DNA of 64,000 nucleotides from OLB16 sp964481775 (GTDB taxonomy: Bacteria; Hinthialibacterota; Hinthialibacteria; OLB16). Of the stretch, positions 9,192-17,612 are shown piece after piece; position 1 is the first letter of the stretch; each line of letters opens with the position of its first letter. The notes beneath the pieces were generated by a model. The model ran no database searches. It saw nothing but the letters and a program-made list of their open reading frames with translations, and was not told where the DNA came from. The position numbers and the translations under genes are program-made. Where the stretch lies: the NCBI GenBank assembly GCA_964481775.1, contig CAYZUX010000004.1, positions 1 to 64,000 on the forward strand, written 5' to 3'.

Positions 9192-9823
9192 GGCTGCCGC
9201 TCCCGGATCTTCACCCGTTGTCCAACGATCTCAAGGCGTCCCTCGGCGAAAAGCTGAATGGCTTCCGGGTAGACTTCGCGCTCCAGGGCTTGTACCCGCT
9301 CTGCGAGAGTCTCCGGGGTATCCTCATCGAGAACCGGGATACAGCGTTGGAGGATAATCGGACCGTGATCATATTCCTTATCAGCGAAATGCACGGTACA
9401 TCCCGTAACCTTGGCTCCCATCGAGAGGACTGCCTCATGGACATGATGCCCATAGAGACCTTTGCCGCAGAAGGCCGGGATCAAGGCGGGATGGATATTC
9501 ATCACCCGTCCCTGGTAAGCGGAGGGGAAGTTGTAAAGCGACATGAAGCCGGCGAGAACGATCAGGTCAACAGGGTGGCGTTCCAGATGCAGGTTGACCG
9601 CCTGGCTGAAGGCTTCATGGGATTCAAACTCCTTGCGTGGAAGAACCAGGCAAGGAATACCCGCCTGATGAGACTTTTCGATCCCGCCCACACCTTCACG
9701 GCTGGAGAGGGTCCAATCGACAAGGGCATCCAGCCTTCCCTGGGAGATCCGTTCCAGCAGGTTCTGAAGTGTGCTTCCACCGCCGGAAAAGAAAACGGCA
9801 AGATGGATGGGTGTTCGTGTCAT
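9188..9823 (-). CDS. purN: Phosphoribosylglycinamide formyltransferase
   Basis: The 211-residue product matches PurN, which transfers a formyl group from 10-formyl-THF to GAR in purine synthesis. It has NIHPALIP (conserved Asn and His), the substrate loop VTGCTVHFADKEYDHGPII with the conserved aspartate, and the closing ALEREVYPEAIQLFAEGRL. The N-terminal motif reads SGGGSTLQ instead of SGNGSNLQ, an unusual change in the phosphate-binding loop. Start 9823 follows AAAGGTGAG; a longer frame would run into the cytochrome gene. It begins 4 bases after the end of the 7-haem cytochrome gene, so a housekeeping gene is translationally coupled to the respiratory operon. Confidence 0.88.
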   Translation of the reverse strand: MTRTPIHLAVFFSGGGSTLQNLLERISQGRLDALVDWTLSSREGVGGIEKSHQAGIPCLVLPRKEFESHEAFSQAVNLHLERHPVDLIVLAGFMSLYNFPSAYQGRVMNIHPALIPAFCGKGLYGHHVHEAVLSMGAKVTGCTVHFADKEYDHGPIILQRCIPVLDEDTPETLAERVQALEREVYPEAIQLFAEGRLEIVGQRVKIRERQP

Positions 9824-9827
9824 GAGC

Positions 9828-11372
9828 TCACCTTTGAGCATGGGTGGATTCGGTGGAACTCCCCGAATAGTCTGCCGGGGGAGGTGCCGCATGGCAATCC
9901 GTGCAGTTGGCTCCCGGCTCCAAAGGTCCCATATCCATTGGATGGTTGAACTCGCTCACCGCATAGGGGGGATTGATGGCTTTGTCATGGCCTTCGCCTT
10001 GCCCGATGATTTCATGGCAGCTGTTGCAGTCATGGGAAATGACCTGGCCGGTTTCCGCCTTGTGGGTACCATCATGGCAACGGTAACAACCTTTCCAGTG
10101 AAAGTGTCCAATGAAATTGGGATGGGTGGTCCAGTCAACTCCCATTTCCGGGAAAAAGTTCTGGGAATAAATCTGTTGGACCGTCTGCCTGGCGCGGCTT
10201 ACCGCTTGAGTGCGAGTCGCATCAGGGGGCTCGTCCGCCGCCAGGTAAGCATTTGAAAGCCCCTGATCAATGGCCTCCAGCGCGGCGCTTGTGCTGGGGT
10301 GAGTTTTTTCCAGGATATCCATGACCGTCCCCTTCACATTGGGAAGGGAGGTGGGAATCTCTCCCGCCGCGATCGCATTGTCGACCATCATGAACGGGTT
10401 ATTGAAGATGTGTGAGGGGCGGTTGTGGCAATCGATGCAGTCCATGGTCCGGACCTCCCGGGTGGAAGAGGCAATGTCAGGGGGACAGTCTTCTGAAGTG
10501 AACACGGTGGTTTTTCCTGATGGATCGGTCATCCGGACCCAGGGGATTTCAAGACGGTCTTTGTCAGTGGCGATGTATTCGATCTTGTGTCCCGAGCTGA
10601 CATGCCAGTGAATTCCGCTGGCTGTTTCACCTTTTTTGCCCCCCACCTTGAGCAGCAACCGGATGGTGTAGGGGGTGTTTTCTTCATCCCGTAAGGTGTG
10701 ATGGAAGGTTTTTTCGAGGTTACCGCTGAATTTCTCAGGCCAGTGGCACTCCTCACAGGTCTCACGCGCGGGACGCAGGTTGCGGATCGGGGTTTCGATG
10801 GGCAGGTGATAGGTGTTGAGCGTGTAAGCATAGACCTGATACAGGCCAGACATCTTGCTTTTCACATACCAGTCCGCACCGGCACCGATGTGGCATTCCA
10901 CACAAGCCACCTTGGCATGAGGCGAGTTGTGGTAGGTGACATACTCAGGTTTCATCACCTTGTGACAGGTCATCCCGCAGAACTCGGTGGACTCGGTGAA
11001 GTGATAACTGCGGTAGCTGCCAACCGCCGAGATGCACGCGAATAAGGTTGCGCCAATGCCAAAGACCTGCAGGCGTTTTCGGTGGGTGGGATTGCTGAGG
11101 TCAATGTGTAATTGGCGTGTTTCCTCGGAGATATGATGAGCCCGTCGGCGTAGACGGAGAAGCCAGGATATGACCACCAGGCCCAGGCCCGCCGAGAGGA
11201 ACATGGGGACAACCAGGTAAGTCACCACCCCTGTGTAGGGATTCGCATGTCCCCAGAAGATGTCATAGGTGATCAGGGTGATCCCGACTCCCAGTGCCGA
11301 AAAGAACAGGATCCAGCCCACAAATCCCAACAGGGAACCCAAGGGGAGCCGGTTTGATGCCGTCTCATTCAT
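9828..11372 (-). CDS. Membrane-anchored seven-haem c-type cytochrome
   Basis: The 514-residue protein has three hydrophobic helices (about residues 10-40, 46-72 and 98-118) and then seven haem motifs: CGMTCH (a CxxxCH), CVECH, CEECH, CIDCH, CYRCH, CNSCH and CTDCH. The first motif followed by KVMKPEY recalls NapC/NrfH-type membrane cytochromes, which take electrons from quinol. It is the last cytochrome of an operon with an iron-sulfur protein, an NrfD subunit and a 13-haem cytochrome, so it is probably part of a quinol-to-periplasm electron conduit. AGGAGG lies 10 bases before the start. Which acceptor it serves is unknown. Confidence 0.85.
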   Translation of the reverse strand: MNETASNRLPLGSLLGFVGWILFFSALGVGITLITYDIFWGHANPYTGVVTYLVVPMFLSAGLGLVVISWLLRLRRRAHHISEETRQLHIDLSNPTHRKRLQVFGIGATLFACISAVGSYRSYHFTESTEFCGMTCHKVMKPEYVTYHNSPHAKVACVECHIGAGADWYVKSKMSGLYQVYAYTLNTYHLPIETPIRNLRPARETCEECHWPEKFSGNLEKTFHHTLRDEENTPYTIRLLLKVGGKKGETASGIHWHVSSGHKIEYIATDKDRLEIPWVRMTDPSGKTTVFTSEDCPPDIASSTREVRTMDCIDCHNRPSHIFNNPFMMVDNAIAAGEIPTSLPNVKGTVMDILEKTHPSTSAALEAIDQGLSNAYLAADEPPDATRTQAVSRARQTVQQIYSQNFFPEMGVDWTTHPNFIGHFHWKGCYRCHDGTHKAETGQVISHDCNSCHEIIGQGEGHDKAINPPYAVSEFNHPMDMGPLEPGANCTDCHAAPPPADYSGSSTESTHAQR

Positions 11373-11456
11373 GGAAACTCAGCCTCCTTACAACCCGCTA
11401 ATAACTGGCAGACCAGTCAATGATATTCGTTCATCTGGAGGCCGATCTTACACACA

Positions 11457-12620
11457 TTAAGGCTGTGGCACCACCTTTCCAGGCAGCTGATCCGGGAATT
11501 TCCTTCCATCATCATGACAACCGGTACAGGAGGCAGGTTTTCCGAGACCCTCGGTGTGACAATCCGTGCAGCCTGCCTCCTTATGCATCTCATCGAGTTC
11601 GAGACCGGCACGGGTGTGATCGAACTCCTGGGGGAACCAGCCGGCCTCATGGCAGGACTGACAGGCTGAATCCACCTTCTTGAAAGGCGTTCCACCTTTA
11701 TGGCAGGAAGCACATGCCAGTTGTTGATGGAAGGGTTTTATGACAAAGCCTGTCCGTTTGCCATGATCGAAGCCTTTGGTCTCCTGGGCGGCATGGCAAA
11801 GGGTGCAATTGTCAGAAACATCATGGCAACGGATACAGTCCTCATGGGGGTCTTCCTTGACACGCAGGGGGTGGGACTGGGGATCATGGCAACGGCTGCA
11901 GCTTTCCTTTTTGTGACAGTCGACACATTTGATGCCAAACAGATCGACATGTTCTTTGTGGTGGAAGGTCACGATCGGTCCATCGGACATCTCTTCGGTT
12001 TGATAAACCCACTTTTCGGGGGTTTCAATGTTGGGGTGTAACCGTCCGATGATATCGGTGACATCTTCCAGGGTGGCGTTTACGACACTCGTCGCATTCG
12101 CAATCAGTTCTCCATTGGAACGCTTGTTGTGACACACTTTACAGTCTGTTTTATGGCTCCACTCACGATGGCATCCCAGGCATTGACGGTGATAGGCCCC
12201 TTTCAGGCCTGGTTGTCCCAGGTTGGCGGGATTTGAGGGTCCGCCATGACACTCGCCGCAGGAGAGGATACGTCCCGGCGGATTGTGGTGGTGACACACC
12301 GCACACCCGGCGCCCATCGCTTCCATATCCGCATGAAGTTTGTGGGGGAATGTTACCGGCTCATACAAACCCACCAGCTTGTCAAGGTAGAGAATATCGG
12401 CCACGCCAGTGGTATCGGGGGGAATCTCCGCCACCTCAGGTGATCGTTCACAGGCACGCAGACAGGGGCTGTCATGCGTGGGACGAGCACACGAGTGGCA
12501 GTTGAGGCAACGCGCCTCTTCTCCGGCATGGAGGTCTTTGGCGACTTGACTGCTCAACGGTCCTGGCAACAGGACAAGACCAAAAAATAATACTGCTGAG
12601 AACATTTGATAATAATGCAT
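11457..12620 (-). CDS. Periplasmic thirteen-haem c-type cytochrome
   Basis: The 387-residue protein has a signal peptide (FSAVLFFGLVLLPGPLSS) and thirteen CxxCH motifs, in pairs: CLNCH; CAVCH, CGECH; CLGCH, CKVCH; CVDCH, CSRCH; CIRCH, CTLCH; CASCH, CQSCH; CTDCH, CTGCH. The N-terminal CLNCHSCARPTHDSPCL is followed by a class III (cytochrome c3/HmcA) style haem array. GGAAGG lies 8 bases before the start and it lies 4 bases downstream of the NrfD gene. In Hmc-like complexes the multihaem protein receives electrons from the membrane FeS/NrfD module; that role is inferred here. Confidence 0.88.
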   Translation of the reverse strand: MHYYQMFSAVLFFGLVLLPGPLSSQVAKDLHAGEEARCLNCHSCARPTHDSPCLRACERSPEVAEIPPDTTGVADILYLDKLVGLYEPVTFPHKLHADMEAMGAGCAVCHHHNPPGRILSCGECHGGPSNPANLGQPGLKGAYHRQCLGCHREWSHKTDCKVCHNKRSNGELIANATSVVNATLEDVTDIIGRLHPNIETPEKWVYQTEEMSDGPIVTFHHKEHVDLFGIKCVDCHKKESCSRCHDPQSHPLRVKEDPHEDCIRCHDVSDNCTLCHAAQETKGFDHGKRTGFVIKPFHQQLACASCHKGGTPFKKVDSACQSCHEAGWFPQEFDHTRAGLELDEMHKEAGCTDCHTEGLGKPASCTGCHDDGRKFPDQLPGKVVPQP

Positions 12621-12624
12621 CTGA

Positions 12625-13875
12625 TTAACCTTCCGGCTCGGTGAGTAATTTGGGGTAGCGACTACTTTGGGGTAAAATCGGGAATATCGTAACAGCGGCG
12701 CGATAAACCAGCATCAAGGCAGCGATCATTCCTACGGTAAAGAAGATCTCTCCAAAACTGGGGAAATAGGTCTTCTGGGCAAAGGGAGGCTGGTAAGCGA
12801 CCAGAAAGACATTGATCCGGTTCAAGGCCACGCCAAAAACCACCAGGGCGGAAGAAGCCAACAACAGGTTGGGAGACTCCCTGACACGATCGGAGAGCAA
12901 CATTCCCATCGGGAGAAATCCTCCCAGAACAATCTCCGCGATGAACATCCAGGTTTCGGTGGTATTTTCGAACAGGTACAGGTACGCATCACGGATGAGC
13001 AGGTCGGCGAACTTGGCAATCATGTAAATTCCCAAAGTCAATATGACCAGGCGTGCCAGGGGTGAGAGTACGTGCATTTCCGGTTTTCTCCCGAAACTCT
13101 TGGAAGCCAGAAGCGACTCGAAGATCACCATGGGATAACCAACTGCGATAGCCGACAGAAGAAAGAGGAAAGGAAGGATCGGGGTATACCAGAGCGGGTG
13201 CATCTTGTAGGGAGCGATCAGAAGCAATCCCCCCAGGGAGCTCTGGTGCATGCAGGAGAGCACCACTCCCGCGATGATAAAGAGAAACATCACCTTGGAT
13301 AAAGTCCGGTCCAGAAAACGCAACAGGGTGTCGACCGGCTTGTTCAGCGCCGCCAGCTTGCCGGGCAGGTTTACCTTGCCAATGAACCTTTCGCACACAA
13401 CCGGCAGGAATTCGATATAGAGCACATGGAGATAGATCACCACGCACATGCCGACCTCGAAGAGGACCGAATTGCCCTGCCACATGGAAGGCATAAGCGG
13501 ATGCCACATGTTGTAATAACGTCCCAGGTCAACTGTCAGGCCAAGGGCCACAAAGGTATATCCCAGCATGGCGGTGAGCAGCGCGGGTCGTACCAGGACC
13601 TCATAGCGGTGACGGTGAAAGATGTGTGTCAGTGCCGCGGCGGTGGTGAAGCCCCCCGCGGCCAGAGCAACCCCTGTGGCCACATCCAATGCGATCCAGA
13701 TTCCCCAGGGGTGTTCCTGGTCCAGATTGGTGACCGCCGAGAGGCCAAAAATGAACCGGTAGATGGCAATACCCACTCCCAGAGCGGTCAGCGCCATCAG
13801 GACATACACACCCGGAGTCCAGAATTCATTGTGGGCGGGTTCGGCTCGGACAGGCTTATGCACGATGGGCTTCAT
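12625..13875 (-). CDS. NrfD/HybB-type membrane quinol subunit (copy 1)
   Basis: The 416-residue product is a polytopic membrane protein (about ten helices) of the NrfD/HybB/DsrP family, with PWGIWIALDVATGVALA near residue 54 and the conserved MHQSSLGGLLLIAPYKMHPLWYTP block near residues 205-228. These subunits bind menaquinol or ubiquinol and exchange electrons with an iron-sulfur partner. Start choice is uncertain: 13875 aligns best with the copy 2 N-terminus, while 13884 and 13911 are also in frame. It overlaps the HybA-like gene by about 20 bases. It is clearly paralogous to the gene at 15134-16456. Confidence 0.88.
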   Translation of the reverse strand: MKPIVHKPVRAEPAHNEFWTPGVYVLMALTALGVGIAIYRFIFGLSAVTNLDQEHPWGIWIALDVATGVALAAGGFTTAAALTHIFHRHRYEVLVRPALLTAMLGYTFVALGLTVDLGRYYNMWHPLMPSMWQGNSVLFEVGMCVVIYLHVLYIEFLPVVCERFIGKVNLPGKLAALNKPVDTLLRFLDRTLSKVMFLFIIAGVVLSCMHQSSLGGLLLIAPYKMHPLWYTPILPFLFLLSAIAVGYPMVIFESLLASKSFGRKPEMHVLSPLARLVILTLGIYMIAKFADLLIRDAYLYLFENTTETWMFIAEIVLGGFLPMGMLLSDRVRESPNLLLASSALVVFGVALNRINVFLVAYQPPFAQKTYFPSFGEIFFTVGMIAALMLVYRAAVTIFPILPQSSRYPKLLTEPEG

Positions 13876-14782
13876 CCTCCTCATGGCCGGATTCACTGGG
13901 ACTGTCATCATTCCGGTAAGCCCACATCATGGCCCCTAAGAGGCCATACAATGTGAGCGGCGGTAACCCGAGCTTGAAGATCGCGTGTTGAATCGGTTCA
14001 GTAAGGGATGGCATAGCCCCCGGCCCGAGTTTGAGGAATCCAAGTTCCTCAAAGGCACGGGGAGCGAGGTACAGCCAGGAAGTCCCTCCCACTTCATGTT
14101 CTCCATAAACATGATTGATGTACCGTGCGGGTTGGGATTCTATCTTCTGGTGAGCCAGTTTGAGGAGTTCGGAGCGTTTCCCAAAAGTGAGTGCCATGGG
14201 CGGGCACATTTCAGCGCAAGCCGGGATGCCCCCTTCTACAGCCACGCGTTCATGGCAGAAAGTGCATTTCATGACTCGCGGATTCAGAGGATTATCATAT
14301 TCATAGGTTGGGACCTGGAAGGGACAGGCGACCATACAATAGCGGCAGCCGAGGCATTTCCAGGCATCATAGACCACCGCCCCATTTTCAGCGGTACGCA
14401 AGGCACCCACCAGGCATGCGGATGTACACGCTGGACGCAGGCAATGCATACACTGAGTCTTGATATAGGTGGGTTTTCTGGGATCCTCTGAATTTGGAGA
14501 ACGGTTGACAACCGTATAGCACTTATCATCCATCCTCCGGTCACGATCAAACACAGTGGTGTCTTCAAAGGCCTCCACTGTTTTCCCGGTCAGGTGATTG
14601 GCCTGATCACAGGCAAACTCGCATTTTCGGCAACCGACACATTCGGTGGTGTCCACCAACATCCCTATTGCCTCGGGATGAGCATTCGTTTCCTGCCCGG
14701 TTGTGGCAGTGGCTTGCCCCGCAAGAGAAGTGGCCGCACTGGCTGTCAGAAAATGCAGGAAATTCCGTCGATCTAGTTTCAT
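13856..14782 (-). CDS. HybA-like Tat-exported iron-sulfur protein (copy 1)
   Basis: The 308-residue protein begins MKLDRRNFLHFLTASAATS, a twin-arginine signal, and holds four cysteine clusters typical of DmsB/HybA proteins: CVGCRKCEFAC, CMHCLRPACTSAC, CLGCRYCMVAC and CTFC...CAEMC (about residues 48-200). A hydrophobic helix near the C-terminus (LGLPPLTLYGLLGAMMWAY) anchors it, as in HybA. It would ferry electrons between the NrfD subunit and the periplasmic cytochromes. AGGAGG lies upstream of the start, and a promoter block shared with copy 2 lies about 35 bases upstream. Confidence 0.9.
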   Translation of the reverse strand: MKLDRRNFLHFLTASAATSLAGQATATTGQETNAHPEAIGMLVDTTECVGCRKCEFACDQANHLTGKTVEAFEDTTVFDRDRRMDDKCYTVVNRSPNSEDPRKPTYIKTQCMHCLRPACTSACLVGALRTAENGAVVYDAWKCLGCRYCMVACPFQVPTYEYDNPLNPRVMKCTFCHERVAVEGGIPACAEMCPPMALTFGKRSELLKLAHQKIESQPARYINHVYGEHEVGGTSWLYLAPRAFEELGFLKLGPGAMPSLTEPIQHAIFKLGLPPLTLYGLLGAMMWAYRNDDSPSESGHEEDEAHRA

Positions 14783-14814
14783 CCGCGATCCCTCCTTGGT
14801 TCACAATGTCTATT

Positions 14815-14859
14815 CCGGTACGACATTGTTAGCTTAACGCAGGAGAGGATATAAATCAA
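14815..14859 (-). promoter_or_regulatory. Promoter-like block upstream of HybA-like copy 1
   Basis: Read on the minus strand, TTGATT (14854-14859) is followed after 17 bases by TAAGCT (14831-14836), then by AACAATGTCGTACCGG. The same AATGTCGTAC string occurs at the same distance from the start in the other copy. This is a sigma-70-like promoter with a possible operator overlapping the start of transcription. The exact sigma factor is not certain. Confidence 0.5.
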
Positions 14860-14903
14860 TCCTTACTAATGCAACTTTTCTGTTTTTTAAGTTCCGTCTA
14901 CTC

Positions 14904-14939
14904 AAAAAGACCGCCAGATATGAGGAGTAAAGGCGGTCT
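14904..14939 (-). terminator. Rho-independent terminator of the second HybA/NrfD operon
   Basis: An eight-base stem AGACCGCC (14908-14915) pairs with GGCGGTCT (14932-14939) across a 16-base loop, followed on the minus strand by a run of five T. It lies about 195 bases downstream of the NrfD copy 2 stop codon, so it closes that operon before the promoter of copy 1. The region 14940-15133 between stop and terminator shows no credible gene. Confidence 0.7.
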
Positions 14940-15133
14940 GATTCTCTATCTCACATACAACAATCCATCCAAGGAACATTTCCTGTATTAGTGCCCCATG
15001 CCAATCCTCGCCACATTTTTCAGGCAGGAGGGTACACCTTTGCAGCAAGCTTCGCCACGGGGGTTTTCCGGGGAGTCAGCCATTATCAGAAACAGGTGCG
15101 GCTGCCACCCTGAAAAATTGTCATTGCAGACTA

Positions 15134-16456
15134 CTAAGCCTCGCTACGGCGTGTGTCTTGTCCCTCAAAACCGGGAGCAGGCATCGGCTCCCTGTCGACC
15201 ACGTGATGGGGATGAACCATACGGTGAGTTTCTTCCCGCATCCGTGGAATCGATTCGCGGGCCTCAGAAGTGATTGGCAAAACAAACATGGCCACACGAT
15301 GGAGGAACATGAAGAGGGCCAAAAGCCCGACAGTGATCACGATTTCCGAAAAACTGGGAACATAACGTTCAGGAGCGAAAGGGGATTGATAGGCGGTGAT
15401 AAAGACATTCACCCGGTTGATAAACACTCCGAACACGACCAATCCCGAAGCAACGCCCAACCAGAGGGGAGAACTGCGGACATTATGGGACACGAGCATG
15501 GCAAAGGGGACGAATATTCCAAGGACAACCTCGGCAAGGAAGAACAGGGATTCCGGACTTCCATCCCACATGTAGCCTTGAACTTCACGTATCAACACAT
15601 CACTTACCTTGGCAATGGCATAGAGACCCAAAAAGACGAGGACATAGATGCTCAAGGGATTGAGGATATCCATTTTATACCTGCGCCTGTATCCCCAGGA
15701 AACCGCAAGTGATTCACAGATCACAACCGCGAAACCGACCGCAAAAACTGACATGAGAAAGAGCACCGGTAACATGGGGGTATACCAGAGGGGGTGCATC
15801 TTGTAGCGCGCCACCAGCATGAGAGAACCAAGGGAGGAATGATGCATGCAGGAAAGAACCACACCCAAAACAAGAATGACTGACAAGACCGGATGGATAG
15901 CCTTTTGGACGATTCGCAGAAGGACATCGGTGAGTTGATTGAACCGGGCCAGGTTACCCGGCAGATTTACTTTGCCAATAAAGCGTTCACACAGGATCGG
16001 GATAAACTCGATGTACATGATTGTAAGGTAGCTCATAATGCAGATCGCTACTTCAAAAAGGGCGGAATCACCCTGCCACATGGTTGGCCAAGCCGGGTGC
16101 CAGATGTTGTAATAACGCCCGATGTCAATAAACAGACTCAAGGCACCAAAGGTATATCCCAATAATCCGACCAGAAGCGCGGGGCGTAACACTGCCTCGA
16201 ACCGTTCCCTGTGAAAAATGTGGACCAGGGCAGCTGTGGTGAAACCACTGGTCGCCAAGGCCACACCGGCGGCGACATTGACCGCTTTCCAGATCCCCCA
16301 GGGATAGCTGTTGGTCAGATTGGTCACTGCCCCCAACCCCCCTGTGAAACGGAAGATGCAAAAGAAGAATCCGACACCGGTTAGAGTGAGTAAGGTGTAA
16401 GTGTAGGGGGTCCAGAACTGTCCCCGCATGGGTTCGGATTTAACTCCTGTGGACAT
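15134..16456 (-). CDS. NrfD/HybB-type membrane quinol subunit (copy 2)
   Basis: The 440-residue product shares the NrfD/HybB signature of copy 1 almost throughout: FWTPYTYTLLTLTGVG, PWGIWKAVNVAAGVAL, MHHSSLGSLMLVARYKMHPLWYTP and an ERFIGKVNLPG loop. It has about ten membrane helices and a C-terminal cytosolic tail that copy 1 lacks. Start 16456 is chosen because GGAAGGAAG lies upstream and the longer frame upstream overlaps the iron-sulfur gene heavily. It overlaps that gene by 17 bases. No multihaem gene follows it, so this pair may share the cytochromes of the other operon. Confidence 0.9.
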   Translation of the reverse strand: MSTGVKSEPMRGQFWTPYTYTLLTLTGVGFFFCIFRFTGGLGAVTNLTNSYPWGIWKAVNVAAGVALATSGFTTAALVHIFHRERFEAVLRPALLVGLLGYTFGALSLFIDIGRYYNIWHPAWPTMWQGDSALFEVAICIMSYLTIMYIEFIPILCERFIGKVNLPGNLARFNQLTDVLLRIVQKAIHPVLSVILVLGVVLSCMHHSSLGSLMLVARYKMHPLWYTPMLPVLFLMSVFAVGFAVVICESLAVSWGYRRRYKMDILNPLSIYVLVFLGLYAIAKVSDVLIREVQGYMWDGSPESLFFLAEVVLGIFVPFAMLVSHNVRSSPLWLGVASGLVVFGVFINRVNVFITAYQSPFAPERYVPSFSEIVITVGLLALFMFLHRVAMFVLPITSEARESIPRMREETHRMVHPHHVVDREPMPAPGFEGQDTRRSEA

Positions 16457-17375
16457 GGTGGCTTCCTTCCGGCTTCCCGGTGTGGCTCTCGTGGGTATCC
16501 TTGGTCTTGATTGCCCACATGGTGGCAGCGAGAAGACCATACAGCATGACGGGGGGAACCCCGTACTTGAATACATTGTGTTGAATGGTTTCGGTCGTGG
16601 AGGGTATGGTCTTCTCATCGAAGGGCAGAAGCCCGAGTTCTTCGAACTCCCGGCCAGCCAGGTAAAGCCAGGCTGTCCCCCCCACCTCGGTTTCTCCATA
16701 AACATGATTGATGTATCGATCAGGGGCCGCCGCGATTTTCTGGTGGGCCAATTCCAGAAGAGCAGAACGTTTCCCAAAACTGAGGCACATCGGGGGGCAC
16801 ATTTCCGCACAGGCGGGGATCTTTCCCTCCGCATGTCTTCGTTCGAAACAGAAATCACACTTGCGGACCTGAGGTGTCAGAGGATTCAGGTATTCGTAGG
16901 TCGGTACCTCAAAGGGGCAAGCTACCATACAATACCGGCATCCAATGCACTTCCAGGCATCGTATGTGACAGATCCGTCTGTATTTAACTGAAGGGATCC
17001 CACCAGACAGGCGGAGACACAAGCCGGGTCAACACAGTGCATGCATTGGATTTTCACATAGGTTGGTTTTTCATTGTTTTCGGTGTTGGGAATCCGGTTG
17101 ACCACGGTATAGGCCGTGTCAGTCATCCGGCGGTCACGGTCAAAAGCTTCTTTCTTTTCAAAAAACTCAAGGGGTTGCCCAGTGAGTTGGTGAGATTGGT
17201 CACAGGCGAATTCACACTTCCGGCACCCAATACACTCGGTGGTATCTACCAGCATCCCAATGGCATCTGGGTTGGCCAAAGTTCCATGTTCAGCGGCTTG
17301 TGAGGGGGTACCGGCAAGAGCGGTGGCGGCTCCTGCCGCAAGAAACTGGAAAAAACCTCTTCGATCAAGATCCAT
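16440..17375 (-). CDS. HybA-like Tat-exported iron-sulfur protein (copy 2)
   Basis: The 311-residue protein has the Tat signal DRRGFFQFLAAGAATAL and four cysteine clusters CIGCRKCEFAC, CMHCVDPACVSAC, CIGCRYCMVAC and CDFC...CAEMC, like copy 1, and a C-terminal helix (VPPVMLYGLLAATMWAI). It is the first gene of the operon; AGGAG lies 14 bases upstream. It would pair with the NrfD copy 2 to form a membrane electron module. Copy 1 and copy 2 are near-parallel in length, gene order and motif content, so they arose by duplication. Confidence 0.9.
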   Translation of the reverse strand: MDLDRRGFFQFLAAGAATALAGTPSQAAEHGTLANPDAIGMLVDTTECIGCRKCEFACDQSHQLTGQPLEFFEKKEAFDRDRRMTDTAYTVVNRIPNTENNEKPTYVKIQCMHCVDPACVSACLVGSLQLNTDGSVTYDAWKCIGCRYCMVACPFEVPTYEYLNPLTPQVRKCDFCFERRHAEGKIPACAEMCPPMCLSFGKRSALLELAHQKIAAAPDRYINHVYGETEVGGTAWLYLAGREFEELGLLPFDEKTIPSTTETIQHNVFKYGVPPVMLYGLLAATMWAIKTKDTHESHTGKPEGSHHVHRS

Positions 17376-17408
17376 CTAAGGTACTCCTTTGTCGCACTTT
17401 ACTCATTT

Positions 17409-17453
17409 CCGTACGACATTATTATCTTACACCCTTTGGGGGAGGCTATTCAA
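17409..17453 (-). promoter_or_regulatory. Promoter-like block upstream of HybA-like copy 2
   Basis: On the minus strand TTGAAT (17448-17453) and TAAGAT (17424-17429) are separated by 18 bases and followed by AATAATGTCGTACGGAAA. Compared with copy 1, TAAG-T-AA-AATGTCGTAC is conserved, while the surrounding bases are not. The start codon is 34 bases away, as in copy 1 (35). This points to a shared promoter or operator. Confidence 0.5.
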
Positions 17454-17612
17454 GCTTTCCATGGTGAAGATACCAGTTTCCCAGTTTTCTGGTTCAGAAA
17501 AGGGATATATAAGACGGCAGGGTTTGGTAGTACCAAGCGTGGGACCCCTGCGGATTCATCTCTCGTCCAAGAGACAACAGGTGATCCTGATCAATCAGAG
17601 TGTAAGGCTTGC

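Noticed and set aside
15134..16858. Longer 574-codon reading for NrfD copy 2
   Set aside because: The extra 134 residues overlap the HybA-like gene and the start at 16456 with a ribosome site aligns with copy 1.
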